From Glaciecola punicea ACAM 611 (GTDB taxonomy: Bacteria > Pseudomonadota > Gammaproteobacteria > Enterobacterales > Alteromonadaceae): a stretch of 64,000 nt of DNA. Made by a program: the position numbers and the translations under genes. Where the stretch lies: contig NZ_BAET01000007.1 in NCBI RefSeq assembly GCF_000252165.1, positions 62,001 to 126,000 on the forward strand, given 5' to 3'. This document shows, piece by piece, positions 9,614 to 16,637 of this stretch. The notes under the pieces were generated by a model. The model was not told the origin of the DNA. It did no database searches and saw nothing but the letters and a program-made list of their open reading frames with translations. Numbering within the stretch: the first letter of the stretch is position 1; every line of letters begins with the position of its first letter.

Positions 9614-10333
9614 TCAATACATAAAAAAGTCATCAGATGGGGGCGGCGGCAGTACTTCAAGGATTAAATACATAGCGATTGCCGTTATTAATAAACTGAT
9701 AAGCAAACCTGCCCAAGGAAATATCGCACTTGAGTAAGGCGATACTGCAACATCCGTGCGGCTGACTTTCTTCTTGCCCGTAATCATGGCTTTCGTTAAA
9801 CCCTCTTTCAACACAATTTTGTGATATGAGATGGCGAGAATATGCAGTGCAATAAAACCGAGCAAAAGTGTAAATACGTTATGATGAAGAAAATTGGCAA
9901 TATCTTGAGCGCGATTACCTAATACACCATAGTACAGTCCATCACTAAATACTTCATCGCTTATAAATAAACCGCTTAACGCCTGCGTTAAAATTAACGT
10001 GAGCAGCACAATGATTGAATATGCACCCGCTGGATTGTGCCCTAAAAATTGACTAAATGACCGCTTGTTACGCAAATATTGAAACGTGGTAATGGGGGAC
10101 GTGACAAACTGGCTGAATTGTGAATAGTAGGTACCGAAAATACCCCAGCAAAGCCTAAATATGACCAGCGCTATACAGGTGTATCCTGCATAAAAATGCC
10201 ACTGCATGGTATTTGGCAGTATATTATCATCTAAAATTTCGCCGCTTAAATATTGAAAAATAATAATCAAAACGAAGCCCCAATGGCAGACCCTAACAGG
10301 AATATCCCAGACCTTTTGTGTGTGCATTAGCAT
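9614..10333 (-). CDS. Cytochrome b561-family di-haem membrane protein
   Basis: This 239-aa protein has about five hydrophobic segments (residues roughly 17-35, 48-66, 105-125, 150-170 and 205-228). Histidines lie where b561 proteins bind two haems: H17 in VCHWGF, the H in QWHFYAGY, and LHHNVF plus LHILAISYH. It probably passes electrons from the quinone pool or a dehydrogenase to a periplasmic acceptor. The cytochrome c' gene nearby is a plausible partner, since the two are often neighbours in proteobacteria. It ends with a proline-rich tail (LPPPPSDDFF). No specific substrate can be assigned. Confidence 0.85.
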   Translation of the reverse strand: MLMHTQKVWDIPVRVCHWGFVLIIIFQYLSGEILDDNILPNTMQWHFYAGYTCIALVIFRLCWGIFGTYYSQFSQFVTSPITTFQYLRNKRSFSQFLGHNPAGAYSIIVLLTLILTQALSGLFISDEVFSDGLYYGVLGNRAQDIANFLHHNVFTLLLGFIALHILAISYHKIVLKEGLTKAMITGKKKVSRTDVAVSPYSSAIFPWAGLLISLLITAIAMYLILEVLPPPPSDDFFMY

Positions 10334-10585
10334 CCTTTAGCGAGGCAAAGTGTTTCTTAACCTCTATTGTACAAGTTATTTTCATTTTCGACAGTATACA
10401 AGGGCGATAAGTTTTTTAAAGTTGCAAGGTGTTGATGCGGTAACGCCTCGCTACTCATAAGGTATGTTAGCCCAAAGTCTTATTGCTGTGTTAAGCTTTG
10501 ACTGATAATTTTTTATGCGTATCCACAAAATGTTTGCGAGCCCATAAATGTACCGCACCTGCCTATCCCAAACGAGTATCCACTT

Positions 10586-12052
10586 ATGCTAATATTTTTC
10601 ATATGCCTCACCATTCTAATATTAGGTTACAAGTTTTATAGCCCTTTTGTTGAAAAACAAGCGGGTATGGACCCAACGGCAATGACGCCGCAGAAGCGTT
10701 TTAGTGAAGGTGTAGATTATGTACCTATTCATCCTGTACGCGCATTTTTGATCCAATTTTTGAACATAGCCGGTGTAGGCCCAATTTTTGGTCCAATTTT
10801 AGGTGCTTTGTATGGCCCAATAGCCTTAGTCTGGATTGTGCTTGGTAACGTTTTAGGCGGTGCCGTTCACGACTTTTTCTCTGGCGTAATGAGCATAAAA
10901 GAAGACGGTAAAAGCCTGCCTGAAATAGCAGGCAAATACTATAACGTAGTATTTAAAGGTTTTATGCTCTTGTTCACCGCCATGCTGCTGTTTTTTGTTG
11001 GGGTGGTATTTATTATGAGTCCGGCTGGCCTACTCAGTAATCTTGATATTTTTAAAGACACTATTTTTGCCAATAATACTTTTTGGGTGCTGGTAATATT
11101 AGCCTATTACTTTTTAGCTACCATGCTGCCGATAGACAAGATTATTACTAAGCTTTACCCGCTGTTTGGTTTGTTAATGATTGTGATGACCACGCTCATT
11201 GGTGTTGCGCTATTAATAAAGGCGCCACATTTACCAGTAACAGGTGACTTATTTGCTTACTTTGAAACCGACCATGCACATGATTTTTTGAGCCCTAATT
11301 CAGACGGTTTGCCCATATGGCCGCTGCTGTTTATTACAATTACCTGTGGCGCTATCAGTGGTTTTCATTCAACTCAAGCACCGATTATTGCACGGTGCTT
11401 AACGAATGAAAAATATGTGCGGCCGGTTTATTACGGCGCTATGATGTGTGAAGGGATTGTAGCTTGTGTATGGGCTTTGGCTGGTATCGCGGCATTTCCT
11501 GAAGGCTACGACGGTTTGAAAGCAATGTTAGACCAAGGTGGTCCAGGACTAGTGGTGAACTATGTTGCTAGCAGTTACTTAGGTGTTCTTGGCGGCATAA
11601 TGGCGATTATTGCCGTGGCGATTTTCCCCATTACTTCAGGCGATACTGCTTTTCGCTCGCTGCGCCTAACCATGGTTGACGCTTTTAATATTCCGCAAAG
11701 TTTACGTAACCGTATACTACTTGCTATTCCTATTTTAACCATCGCTTTTTTTATGACGAAGCTCGACTTCACCGTTATTTGGCGTTATTTTGCTTTTTCA
11801 AATATGCTGCTTTCAACCAGCGTGCTGTGGTTAGCTACTAAATACTTGTTTGACCGTGGTACTTTTCATTGGGTGGCAAGTGTACCAGCGGTTATTACTA
11901 CAGCAATCACTTTGTCTTATATTGCAACGGCTAAAATTGGACTCAATTTACCAAGTGACTTATCAAAACCCATTGGTGTCGCGGTAGCAGTAGTCGTCTT
12001 TATTGGGCTTGTGTTAATACATAATAAGCATAAGGTAAAAACAAACATGTAG
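10586..12052 (+). CDS. Carbon starvation CstA-family transporter (short form)
   Basis: This 488-aa polytopic inner-membrane protein is of the CstA family, whose E. coli members CstA and YjiY (about 700 aa) take up peptides or pyruvate. Family features are the N-terminal GVDYVPIHPVRAFLIQFLNIAGVGPIFGPI stretch, GAVHDFFSG, the central SGFHSTQAP and the later FPITSGDTAFRSLR. It lacks the extra C-terminal region of the long enterobacterial proteins, like many marine short forms. It stands alone and is followed by a hairpin overlapping its stop codon. The substrate is not determined from sequence. Confidence 0.9.
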   Translation: MLIFFICLTILILGYKFYSPFVEKQAGMDPTAMTPQKRFSEGVDYVPIHPVRAFLIQFLNIAGVGPIFGPILGALYGPIALVWIVLGNVLGGAVHDFFSGVMSIKEDGKSLPEIAGKYYNVVFKGFMLLFTAMLLFFVGVVFIMSPAGLLSNLDIFKDTIFANNTFWVLVILAYYFLATMLPIDKIITKLYPLFGLLMIVMTTLIGVALLIKAPHLPVTGDLFAYFETDHAHDFLSPNSDGLPIWPLLFITITCGAISGFHSTQAPIIARCLTNEKYVRPVYYGAMMCEGIVACVWALAGIAAFPEGYDGLKAMLDQGGPGLVVNYVASSYLGVLGGIMAIIAVAIFPITSGDTAFRSLRLTMVDAFNIPQSLRNRILLAIPILTIAFFMTKLDFTVIWRYFAFSNMLLSTSVLWLATKYLFDRGTFHWVASVPAVITTAITLSYIATAKIGLNLPSDLSKPIGVAVAVVVFIGLVLIHNKHKVKTNM

Positions 12053-12068
12053 GCTTTTACCTTATTTT
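12030..12068 (+). terminator. Terminator overlapping the end of the cstA-family gene
   Basis: ATAAGGTAAAA (12030-12040) pairs perfectly with TTTTACCTTAT (12055-12065), with a 14-base loop containing the TAG stop codon, followed by TTTAC. The stem is AT-rich, so strength is uncertain. Confidence 0.55.
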
Positions 12069-12192
12069 ACGAAGCGAAACAAACCAGCTTTGCTAGCGTC
12101 TTTACTTTAGTGCAAAATAGCGCTAAATGTTGTGCCAAAATACTAGAAGCGATATTAAAACGTCTCTAGCTTTCTAATAGAGAGGATTAGCA

Positions 12193-12999
12193 GTGATAAG
12201 AGTAGGTGTGTTTGGTGCCAATGGCAGAATGGGCAGGATATTAATAGAGGCGGCTTGCCAGCATCGACAGGTAAGTCTTGGTTTTGCTAGTGTTCGTAAT
12301 GGCTCTGCTTTTGAGGGGATAGATGCAGGTGAGTTGGCCGGCATACATAAGCAAAATGTGGCTGTTGCCGTCATCAACGATACGCTAGCGATTAGCGCCG
12401 ATATTCTCATCGATTTCACCTTACCTGATGCTTTAGCGTATAACCTTGCATATGCATGTAAACACAACAAACCTATTGTTATTGGTACGACTGGCTTAAA
12501 TAAAGCACAGCTCGCGCTAATTGATCAAGCCGCATTAAGCGTTCCCATTGTGTTTGCCGCAAATTATAGTGTAGGCGTCAATGTTATGCTAGATTTGGTA
12601 GAGACTGCGGCGGCCGTAATGGGTGACCAAGCCGATATAGAGATTATTGAGGCGCACCACCGTTTCAAAAAAGATGCACCTTCAGGCACTGCTATGGCCA
12701 TTGGTGAGCGTATCGCTAATACGCTCAATCGAGATTTAGCCACATGCGCAGTGTACGGACGTGAAGGTGATACAGGCGAGCGTACCCGCGACACAATTGG
12801 CTTTGCTACCATAAGAGCGGGCGACATAGTGGGTGAGCATACAGTGCTTTTTGCGACCTTAGGCGAGCGCCTTGAAATTACCCATAAAGCCAGTAATCGA
12901 TTAACCTTTGGCAATGGTGCCATAACTGCTGCTGTTTGGATAAAGGCGCAAAAACCTGGCTTATACTCTATGCGGCAAGTATTAAATTTAGCAAAGTAG
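12193..12999 (+). CDS. dapB: 4-hydroxy-tetrahydrodipicolinate reductase DapB
   Basis: DapB reduces hydroxy-tetrahydrodipicolinate in the lysine/diaminopimelate pathway. It starts at a GTG (12193) after GAGAGG. Visible features are the N-terminal Rossmann motif [12 protein letters not shown], the GTTGLN segment, and the signature [15 protein letters not shown] with catalytic His and Lys. At 268 aa it is the usual length. In Pseudomonas dapB lies directly before carA. Here a foreign-looking cassette begins five bases after its stop codon. Confidence 0.97.
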   Translation: MIRVGVFGANGRMGRILIEAACQHRQVSLGFASVRNGSAFEGIDAGELAGIHKQNVAVAVINDTLAISADILIDFTLPDALAYNLAYACKHNKPIVIGTTGLNKAQLALIDQAALSVPIVFAANYSVGVNVMLDLVETAAAVMGDQADIEIIEAHHRFKKDAPSGTAMAIGERIANTLNRDLATCAVYGREGDTGERTRDTIGFATIRAGDIVGEHTVLFATLGERLEITHKASNRLTFGNGAITAAVWIKAQKPGLYSMRQVLNLAK

Positions 13000-13006
13000 A
13001 TTAGGG

Positions 13007-13027
13007 CGTGTTGATCTTTGCTGTAGA
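13007..13027 (+). repeat. Left inverted repeat of the dapB-carA cassette
   Basis: The 21-base sequence contains the core CGTGTTGATCTTT. It matches the reverse complement of 15104-15124 at 19 of 21 positions. It lies 8 bases after the dapB stop codon. Confidence 0.75.
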
Positions 13028-13185
13028 AGAAATAAATGGCATGAAGATAGGGTATAATCGAAAAAATGCGCGCTCATTTACCTAAAAAAACGAATGGTTA
13101 GTTTGACGTTTGACAAACACCGTTAGCAGTGATACGTTTTAAGAAAGGGATTTATACTCACGAAGTACATTAAGAAGTTATAGCG

Positions 13186-14341
13186 ATGACGACTCAAAAT
13201 GAACAAGGATTGTTCAGACCACAGGATGTGGCGAACCAATCTGTAAAATTAGATGGTGACGTAGTCATCGCACAGCCCTCAGCAGCAAGGATATTGCTAC
13301 TAGCATTGGTTGCCATTAGTCTCGTATATCTAGCTAACGCGTCTTTTCATCGCAAAGAGACCTTCATGGCTTATCTACAACCTGCTTCTGGCTTAGCCAA
13401 AATTACTGTCAAAAATGCCGGTGTGGTCAATACGCTTTACGCTAAAAATGGCGATACAGTTGTCGCCGGCGACCCAATAGCCCTTATTCATATTCCTGAA
13501 CTTTTATCAGACGGTCAAAATGTCACTGCATTACTGACCAACACGCTTAATCAACAGCTGAGCTTTACCGATATTCGTGCGAATGAGGTAACTAGCCAGC
13601 ATAATCAACAAACACAAACCTTAGCTCAGCGTATTTACGTTAACAAACAGTCATTCATCGAAGCGCAAGCGCAACTTACCTTACTCAATGAACGCCTCGC
13701 TATTATACAACAGGTGTCTGAGTTGACCTCCTCGTATCAAACCCAGAGGCGCCAAATAGAGCAGTTAACCACCCAGTTAAATCGAATCCCATCAAAGCAT
13801 GCCCAGCAACTGGCCATGCTTAACACTGAAAAAACTAGGATAAACCAGCAATTAGCCGAGGCCAGCGCACGTGGGCAGGTATTACTGATTGTGCCCATTG
13901 CTGGAAAGGTCACTAACTTGGTGGCTGAGCCGGGAACTTCAATACCTGAACAATTGCCGCTGGCGATCATCGTGCCAACAAACGATGTGCTAAAAAGCCA
14001 TATTGCTGGTGCTCACTCGCGCTTTCGGTTTTGTCGAAGCAGGGCAACATACACGTATACGATTCGACGCTTTCCCCTACCAACGTTTTGGTTTGTTTGA
14101 AGGCGAAGTGACCCATGCGGCAAATTCAATATTGTTGCCGGGTGAAGTAGACATGCCAATTAGTATCCAAGAGCCTGTATACCGCGTAGAGGTGGCCTTG
14201 GGTAAGCAAGAAATCCGCGCTTATGGAAAGGAAGTCCCGTTGCAACCGGGTATGACCTTAAGCGCAGATGTCGTGCTTGAACAACACAGCTTAATAAGCT
14301 GGTTGCTTGAGCCAATTTTAAGCCTGAAAGGGCGTATATAA
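13186..14341 (+). pseudogene. HlyD/CvaA-type secretion adaptor, frameshifted
   Basis: This is a membrane-fusion protein of the type that pairs with C39-peptidase ABC exporters (CvaB/RaxB). It has a short cytoplasmic N-terminus, one TM segment (about residues 34-50), a lipoyl-like half (KNAGVVNTLYAKNGDTVVAGDPIA), a Gln-rich alpha-hairpin (about 100-240) and the second half-motif VPIAGKVTNL. Around 14009 the frame breaks. The next frame continues LVLTRAFGFVEAGQ, RFDAFPYQRFGLFEGEV and YGKEVPLQPGM, ending SLKGRI, the normal C-terminus of CvaA-like adaptors. The whole span is one base longer than a multiple of three, so a single inserted base explains it. The ATG at 13186 follows AAGAAG. It is either a pseudogene, a sequencing error, or less likely a programmed shift. 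Confidence 0.85.
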
Positions 14342-14376
14342 AACCTAAACTTAAAATAATCTCTAGGAGAGATGAT

Positions 14377-14634
14377 ATGCAAGAATTGAAGTTTGATCAA
14401 GTAGGAGATGTGAATGGTGGATTCGGACCAGGTGGCGCTATTTTGGGAGGAGCTATTGGTGGTGTTAGTAGTGCCTTAAATGGCGGAGGTTTTGGCAATA
14501 TCGCAGGTGCAATAGCGTTTGGTGCTGCATCTGGCTTCTTTGGGGGTTTTGTGGGCCACACTGGCTCAAGGTTTGCCAATGCAATGTTTGGAGGAAAATC
14601 GTTTATGCTAGGTGTAGGTGCTTCTAAATTCTAG
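14377..14634 (+). CDS. Double-glycine-leader peptide, probable class II microcin/bacteriocin precursor
   Basis: This 85-aa protein has a strong AGGAGA ribosome site. The leader MQELKFDQVGDVNGG fits the double-glycine leader pattern (M.EL...V..V.GG) cut by C39 peptidase exporters during secretion. The predicted 70-residue mature peptide starts FGPGGAILGG. It is rich in Gly, Ala and Phe, with several GxxxG-like repeats and no cysteine, as in membrane-active unmodified bacteriocins. It directly follows an HlyD/CvaA-type adaptor and precedes a small hydrophobic protein, the usual toxin/immunity arrangement. Activity is inferred, and no close named relative was recognised. Confidence 0.8.
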   Translation: MQELKFDQVGDVNGGFGPGGAILGGAIGGVSSALNGGGFGNIAGAIAFGAASGFFGGFVGHTGSRFANAMFGGKSFMLGVGASKF

Positions 14635-14640
14635 AAAATT

Positions 14641-14670
14641 AAAGGGGCTGAACATTTGGCCCCTTTATTA
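14641..14670 (+). terminator. Hairpin between microcin and immunity candidate
   Basis: AAAGGGGC (14641-14648) pairs perfectly with GCCCCTTT (14659-14666), with a 10-base loop, then ATTA. It lies between the peptide stop codon and the next ribosome site. It may act as a partial terminator or mRNA stabiliser giving more toxin than immunity message. Confidence 0.7.
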
Positions 14671-14684
14671 AATTGGAGAAAAAA

Positions 14685-14954
14685 ATGTTTTTTAACGCAT
14701 TTATATTACCATTGGTCGTTGTTTTGGTTCTGCCAAGGGTACTAGATAAAAGAAATAGGACGTTGACCTGCAGTGCAGTAAGCGTTATTTTTATTCTAAT
14801 ATTTTTACACGAATATATTTTTATGAGTGAAAACTGGCTGTTTACAACAATTGGGAAGTGTATAGCGGTATTAATACTGGGATTGACATCCTATAAGTAT
14901 TGCAATTTCGATGGTACTTTTAAGGAAAAACATCTGCGAGGGAAATTATGGTAG
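14685..14954 (+). CDS. Small hydrophobic protein, candidate microcin immunity protein
   Basis: The ATG at 14685 follows GGAG by six bases, and the in-frame TTG at 14673 overlaps that site and is unlikely to be used. The 89-aa product has two or three hydrophobic segments (about residues 3-18, 28-45 and 55-72) separated by short basic loops, and a hydrophilic C-terminus. No named family was recognised. Its position directly after a double-glycine peptide, its size and its membrane character are those of microcin and class II bacteriocin immunity proteins, so that role is inferred from context only. Confidence 0.6.
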   Translation: MFFNAFILPLVVVLVLPRVLDKRNRTLTCSAVSVIFILIFLHEYIFMSENWLFTTIGKCIAVLILGLTSYKYCNFDGTFKEKHLRGKLW

Positions 14955-15076
14955 GGCTCATAGTCATGCGTCTCGTTGGGCCGGTCGAGATCATTTGGCA
15001 AGCAATCCATATTTTTTATCGGGGTTATAACGGCGCTAGTGTTAAGTCGCTTTGTGGCGGTAACGTTTTGGATTGA
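14948..15076 (+). CDS. 42-aa ORF overlapping the immunity candidate
   Basis: The ATG at 14948 overlaps the stop of the previous gene (ATGGTAG) and is preceded by GAGGG five bases upstream, an arrangement typical of translational coupling. The product begins MVGLIVMRLVGPVEIIWQAI and includes a moderately hydrophobic stretch. It ends at 15076, just inside the right inverted repeat. It could be a second immunity or accessory peptide, a truncated remnant, or chance. No homologue was recognised. Confidence 0.4.
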   Translation: MVGLIVMRLVGPVEIIWQAIHIFYRGYNGASVKSLCGGNVLD

Positions 15077-15103
15077 ATTTACCCAGGTGGGCTGATTGAT
15101 TTA

Positions 15104-15124
15104 TGTACAGAAAAGATCAACACG
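15104..15124 (-). repeat. Right inverted repeat of the dapB-carA cassette
   Basis: Read on the minus strand it contains CGTGTTGATCTTT and matches 13007-13027 at 19 of 21 positions. Together they bound about 2.1 kb. Confidence 0.75.
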
Positions 15125-15130
15125 TTCTAG

Positions 15131-15477
15131 TACGATGCTAGGGTAGCAATACAAAAGACGCACTTTTGAGGCTTTGCTAGTGAATTTAGAGTGTTCCGGT
15201 TGTTTTAATCATTTATTTAAAACCTATAGACCTGAATGGTTTAGTTCGATATACTACTTAGAATTTGCCAAAGGGAAGCGATTTTACTAATTTGAAATCC
15301 TTCTAACAATAACGGCAGGTGCTAACAGTCAAGGCTTTATGTTAGTTATTGCTCGTTTTGTAGTCTCTATTTTGGCAGAGATACTAAACCATTTTTTATA
15401 TCAAAATATGGTTTAACGACAGGTTTGCTTCATTCTAATGACGAACCCTAGCTATCTCTACTTTTTAGGAGATTTAA
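15131..15477 (+). other. carA upstream leader region
   Basis: These 347 bp between the cassette's right repeat and carA contain no convincing gene. A 7-bp inverted repeat, AAACCAT (15386-15392) with ATGGTTT (15408-15414), lies about 65 bp before the carA start and could be part of a leader or attenuator. No clear ArgR, PurR or pyrimidine attenuator pattern was recognised. Confidence 0.4.
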
Positions 15478-16626
15478 GTGGCTGTTTCTGCCCTGTTAGT
15501 ACTCGCCGACGGATCCGTGTTTAAAGGAACCGCCATTGGTGCGACCGGTAGCAGCGTTGGTGAGGTTGTATTCAACACCTCAATGACCGGCTATCAAGAA
15601 ATTCTTACCGACCCTTCATACGCTGAACAAATTATTACCTTAACTTATCCCCATATCGGCAACACTGGCATTAACAGTGAAGATGTTGAATCTGGCCAAG
15701 TGTGGGCTAAAGGCTTAGTAATAAGAGATTTGCCATTAGTCGCCAGTAACTTTAGAAGTCAGCAAAGCTTAAGTGACTATTTACTAGCCAATAATGTAAT
15801 AGGCATAGCCGATATTGACACGCGCAGGCTGACCCGCATTTTACGTGATAAAGGCGCTCAAAACGGCTGCATTTTAAGTCTTGAAAATCTTAGCGACATA
15901 GACAGCGTGATTGAAAAGGCCTTAGCACAAGCAAAAGGCTTTGCTGGTCTAAAAGGAATGGATTTAGCCAAGGTTGCTAGCTGTGAAAAGCATTATGAGT
16001 TCACACACGGCATATGGCACTTAGAAAGTGGTTACGATACCCAAATCACTAATTTACCCTATCATGTGGTTGCTTACGATTTTGGCGCTAAGCGCAACAT
16101 CCTGCGCATGCTTGTTGACCGCGGCTGCCGGCTAACGGTGGTACCCGCGCAGACATCCGCAAAAGACGTATTAGCGCTGAAGCCCGACGGAATATTTCTA
16201 TCTAATGGACCCGGTGATCCGCAGCCATGCGACTATGCAATAAGCGCCATTAAAACCTTTATTGACGAACAAATCCCCATGTTCGGTATTTGTTTGGGAC
16301 ATCAACTTTTGGCCTTGGCCGCAGGTGCGAGCACGCAAAAAATGAAGTTTGGCCACCACGGCGCAAACCATCCGGTCAAAGATCTTGCCACAAACCGCGT
16401 TATGATCACCAGTCAAAACCACGGTTTTGCGGTAGATGAAAACAGTTTGCCTAGTACTATTAAGGTTACCCATGTATCCTTGTTTGACCAGTCTCTGCAG
16501 GGAATAGCGTTAAAAAATGCACCAGCCATCGGTTTTCAAGGCCACCCAGAAGCAAGCCCTGGTCCGGTAGATGCCGCTGCATTATTTGACCACTTTATAG
16601 ACCTGATTAAACAAGCAAAACAATAG
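15478..16626 (+). CDS. carA: Carbamoyl-phosphate synthase small subunit
   Basis: CarA hydrolyses glutamine and passes ammonia to CarB for carbamoyl phosphate, the precursor of arginine and pyrimidines. It starts at a GTG preceded by AGGAG. The N-terminal domain has [15 protein letters not shown]. The C-terminal class I amidotransferase has the nucleophile in [13 protein letters not shown] and the catalytic His/Glu in [12 protein letters not shown]. At 382 aa it is the expected length. carB follows after 11 bp. Confidence 0.98.
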   Translation: MAVSALLVLADGSVFKGTAIGATGSSVGEVVFNTSMTGYQEILTDPSYAEQIITLTYPHIGNTGINSEDVESGQVWAKGLVIRDLPLVASNFRSQQSLSDYLLANNVIGIADIDTRRLTRILRDKGAQNGCILSLENLSDIDSVIEKALAQAKGFAGLKGMDLAKVASCEKHYEFTHGIWHLESGYDTQITNLPYHVVAYDFGAKRNILRMLVDRGCRLTVVPAQTSAKDVLALKPDGIFLSNGPGDPQPCDYAISAIKTFIDEQIPMFGICLGHQLLALAAGASTQKMKFGHHGANHPVKDLATNRVMITSQNHGFAVDENSLPSTIKVTHVSLFDQSLQGIALKNAPAIGFQGHPEASPGPVDAAALFDHFIDLIKQAKQ

Positions 16627-16637
16627 GAAGCTTTACC

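Larger units (their letters stand above)
13004..15127. mobile_element. Inverted-repeat-bounded microcin cassette, no transposase
   Basis: The segment between dapB and carA is delimited by near-identical inverted repeats (13007-13027 and 15104-15124). These enclose an hlyD-like pseudogene, a double-glycine peptide gene, a candidate immunity gene and a 42-aa ORF. The bases just outside are TTAG (13001-13004) and CTAG (15127-15130), both fitting YTAR, the target preference of IS5-group elements. In Pseudomonas dapB and carA are adjacent, so this segment is an insertion relative to that order. No transposase or ABC transporter gene is inside. That this unit moved as a single non-autonomous element is inference. 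Confidence 0.55.

Noticed and set aside
13074-13110. Transposase start inside the cassette's left end
   Set aside because: All frames after the TATAAT-like box stop within about 20 codons and show no transposase motif.
15386-15414. Pyrimidine attenuator for carAB
   Set aside because: The inverted repeat is AT-rich, followed by no T-tract, and no leader peptide was seen. Left as an unassigned structure.
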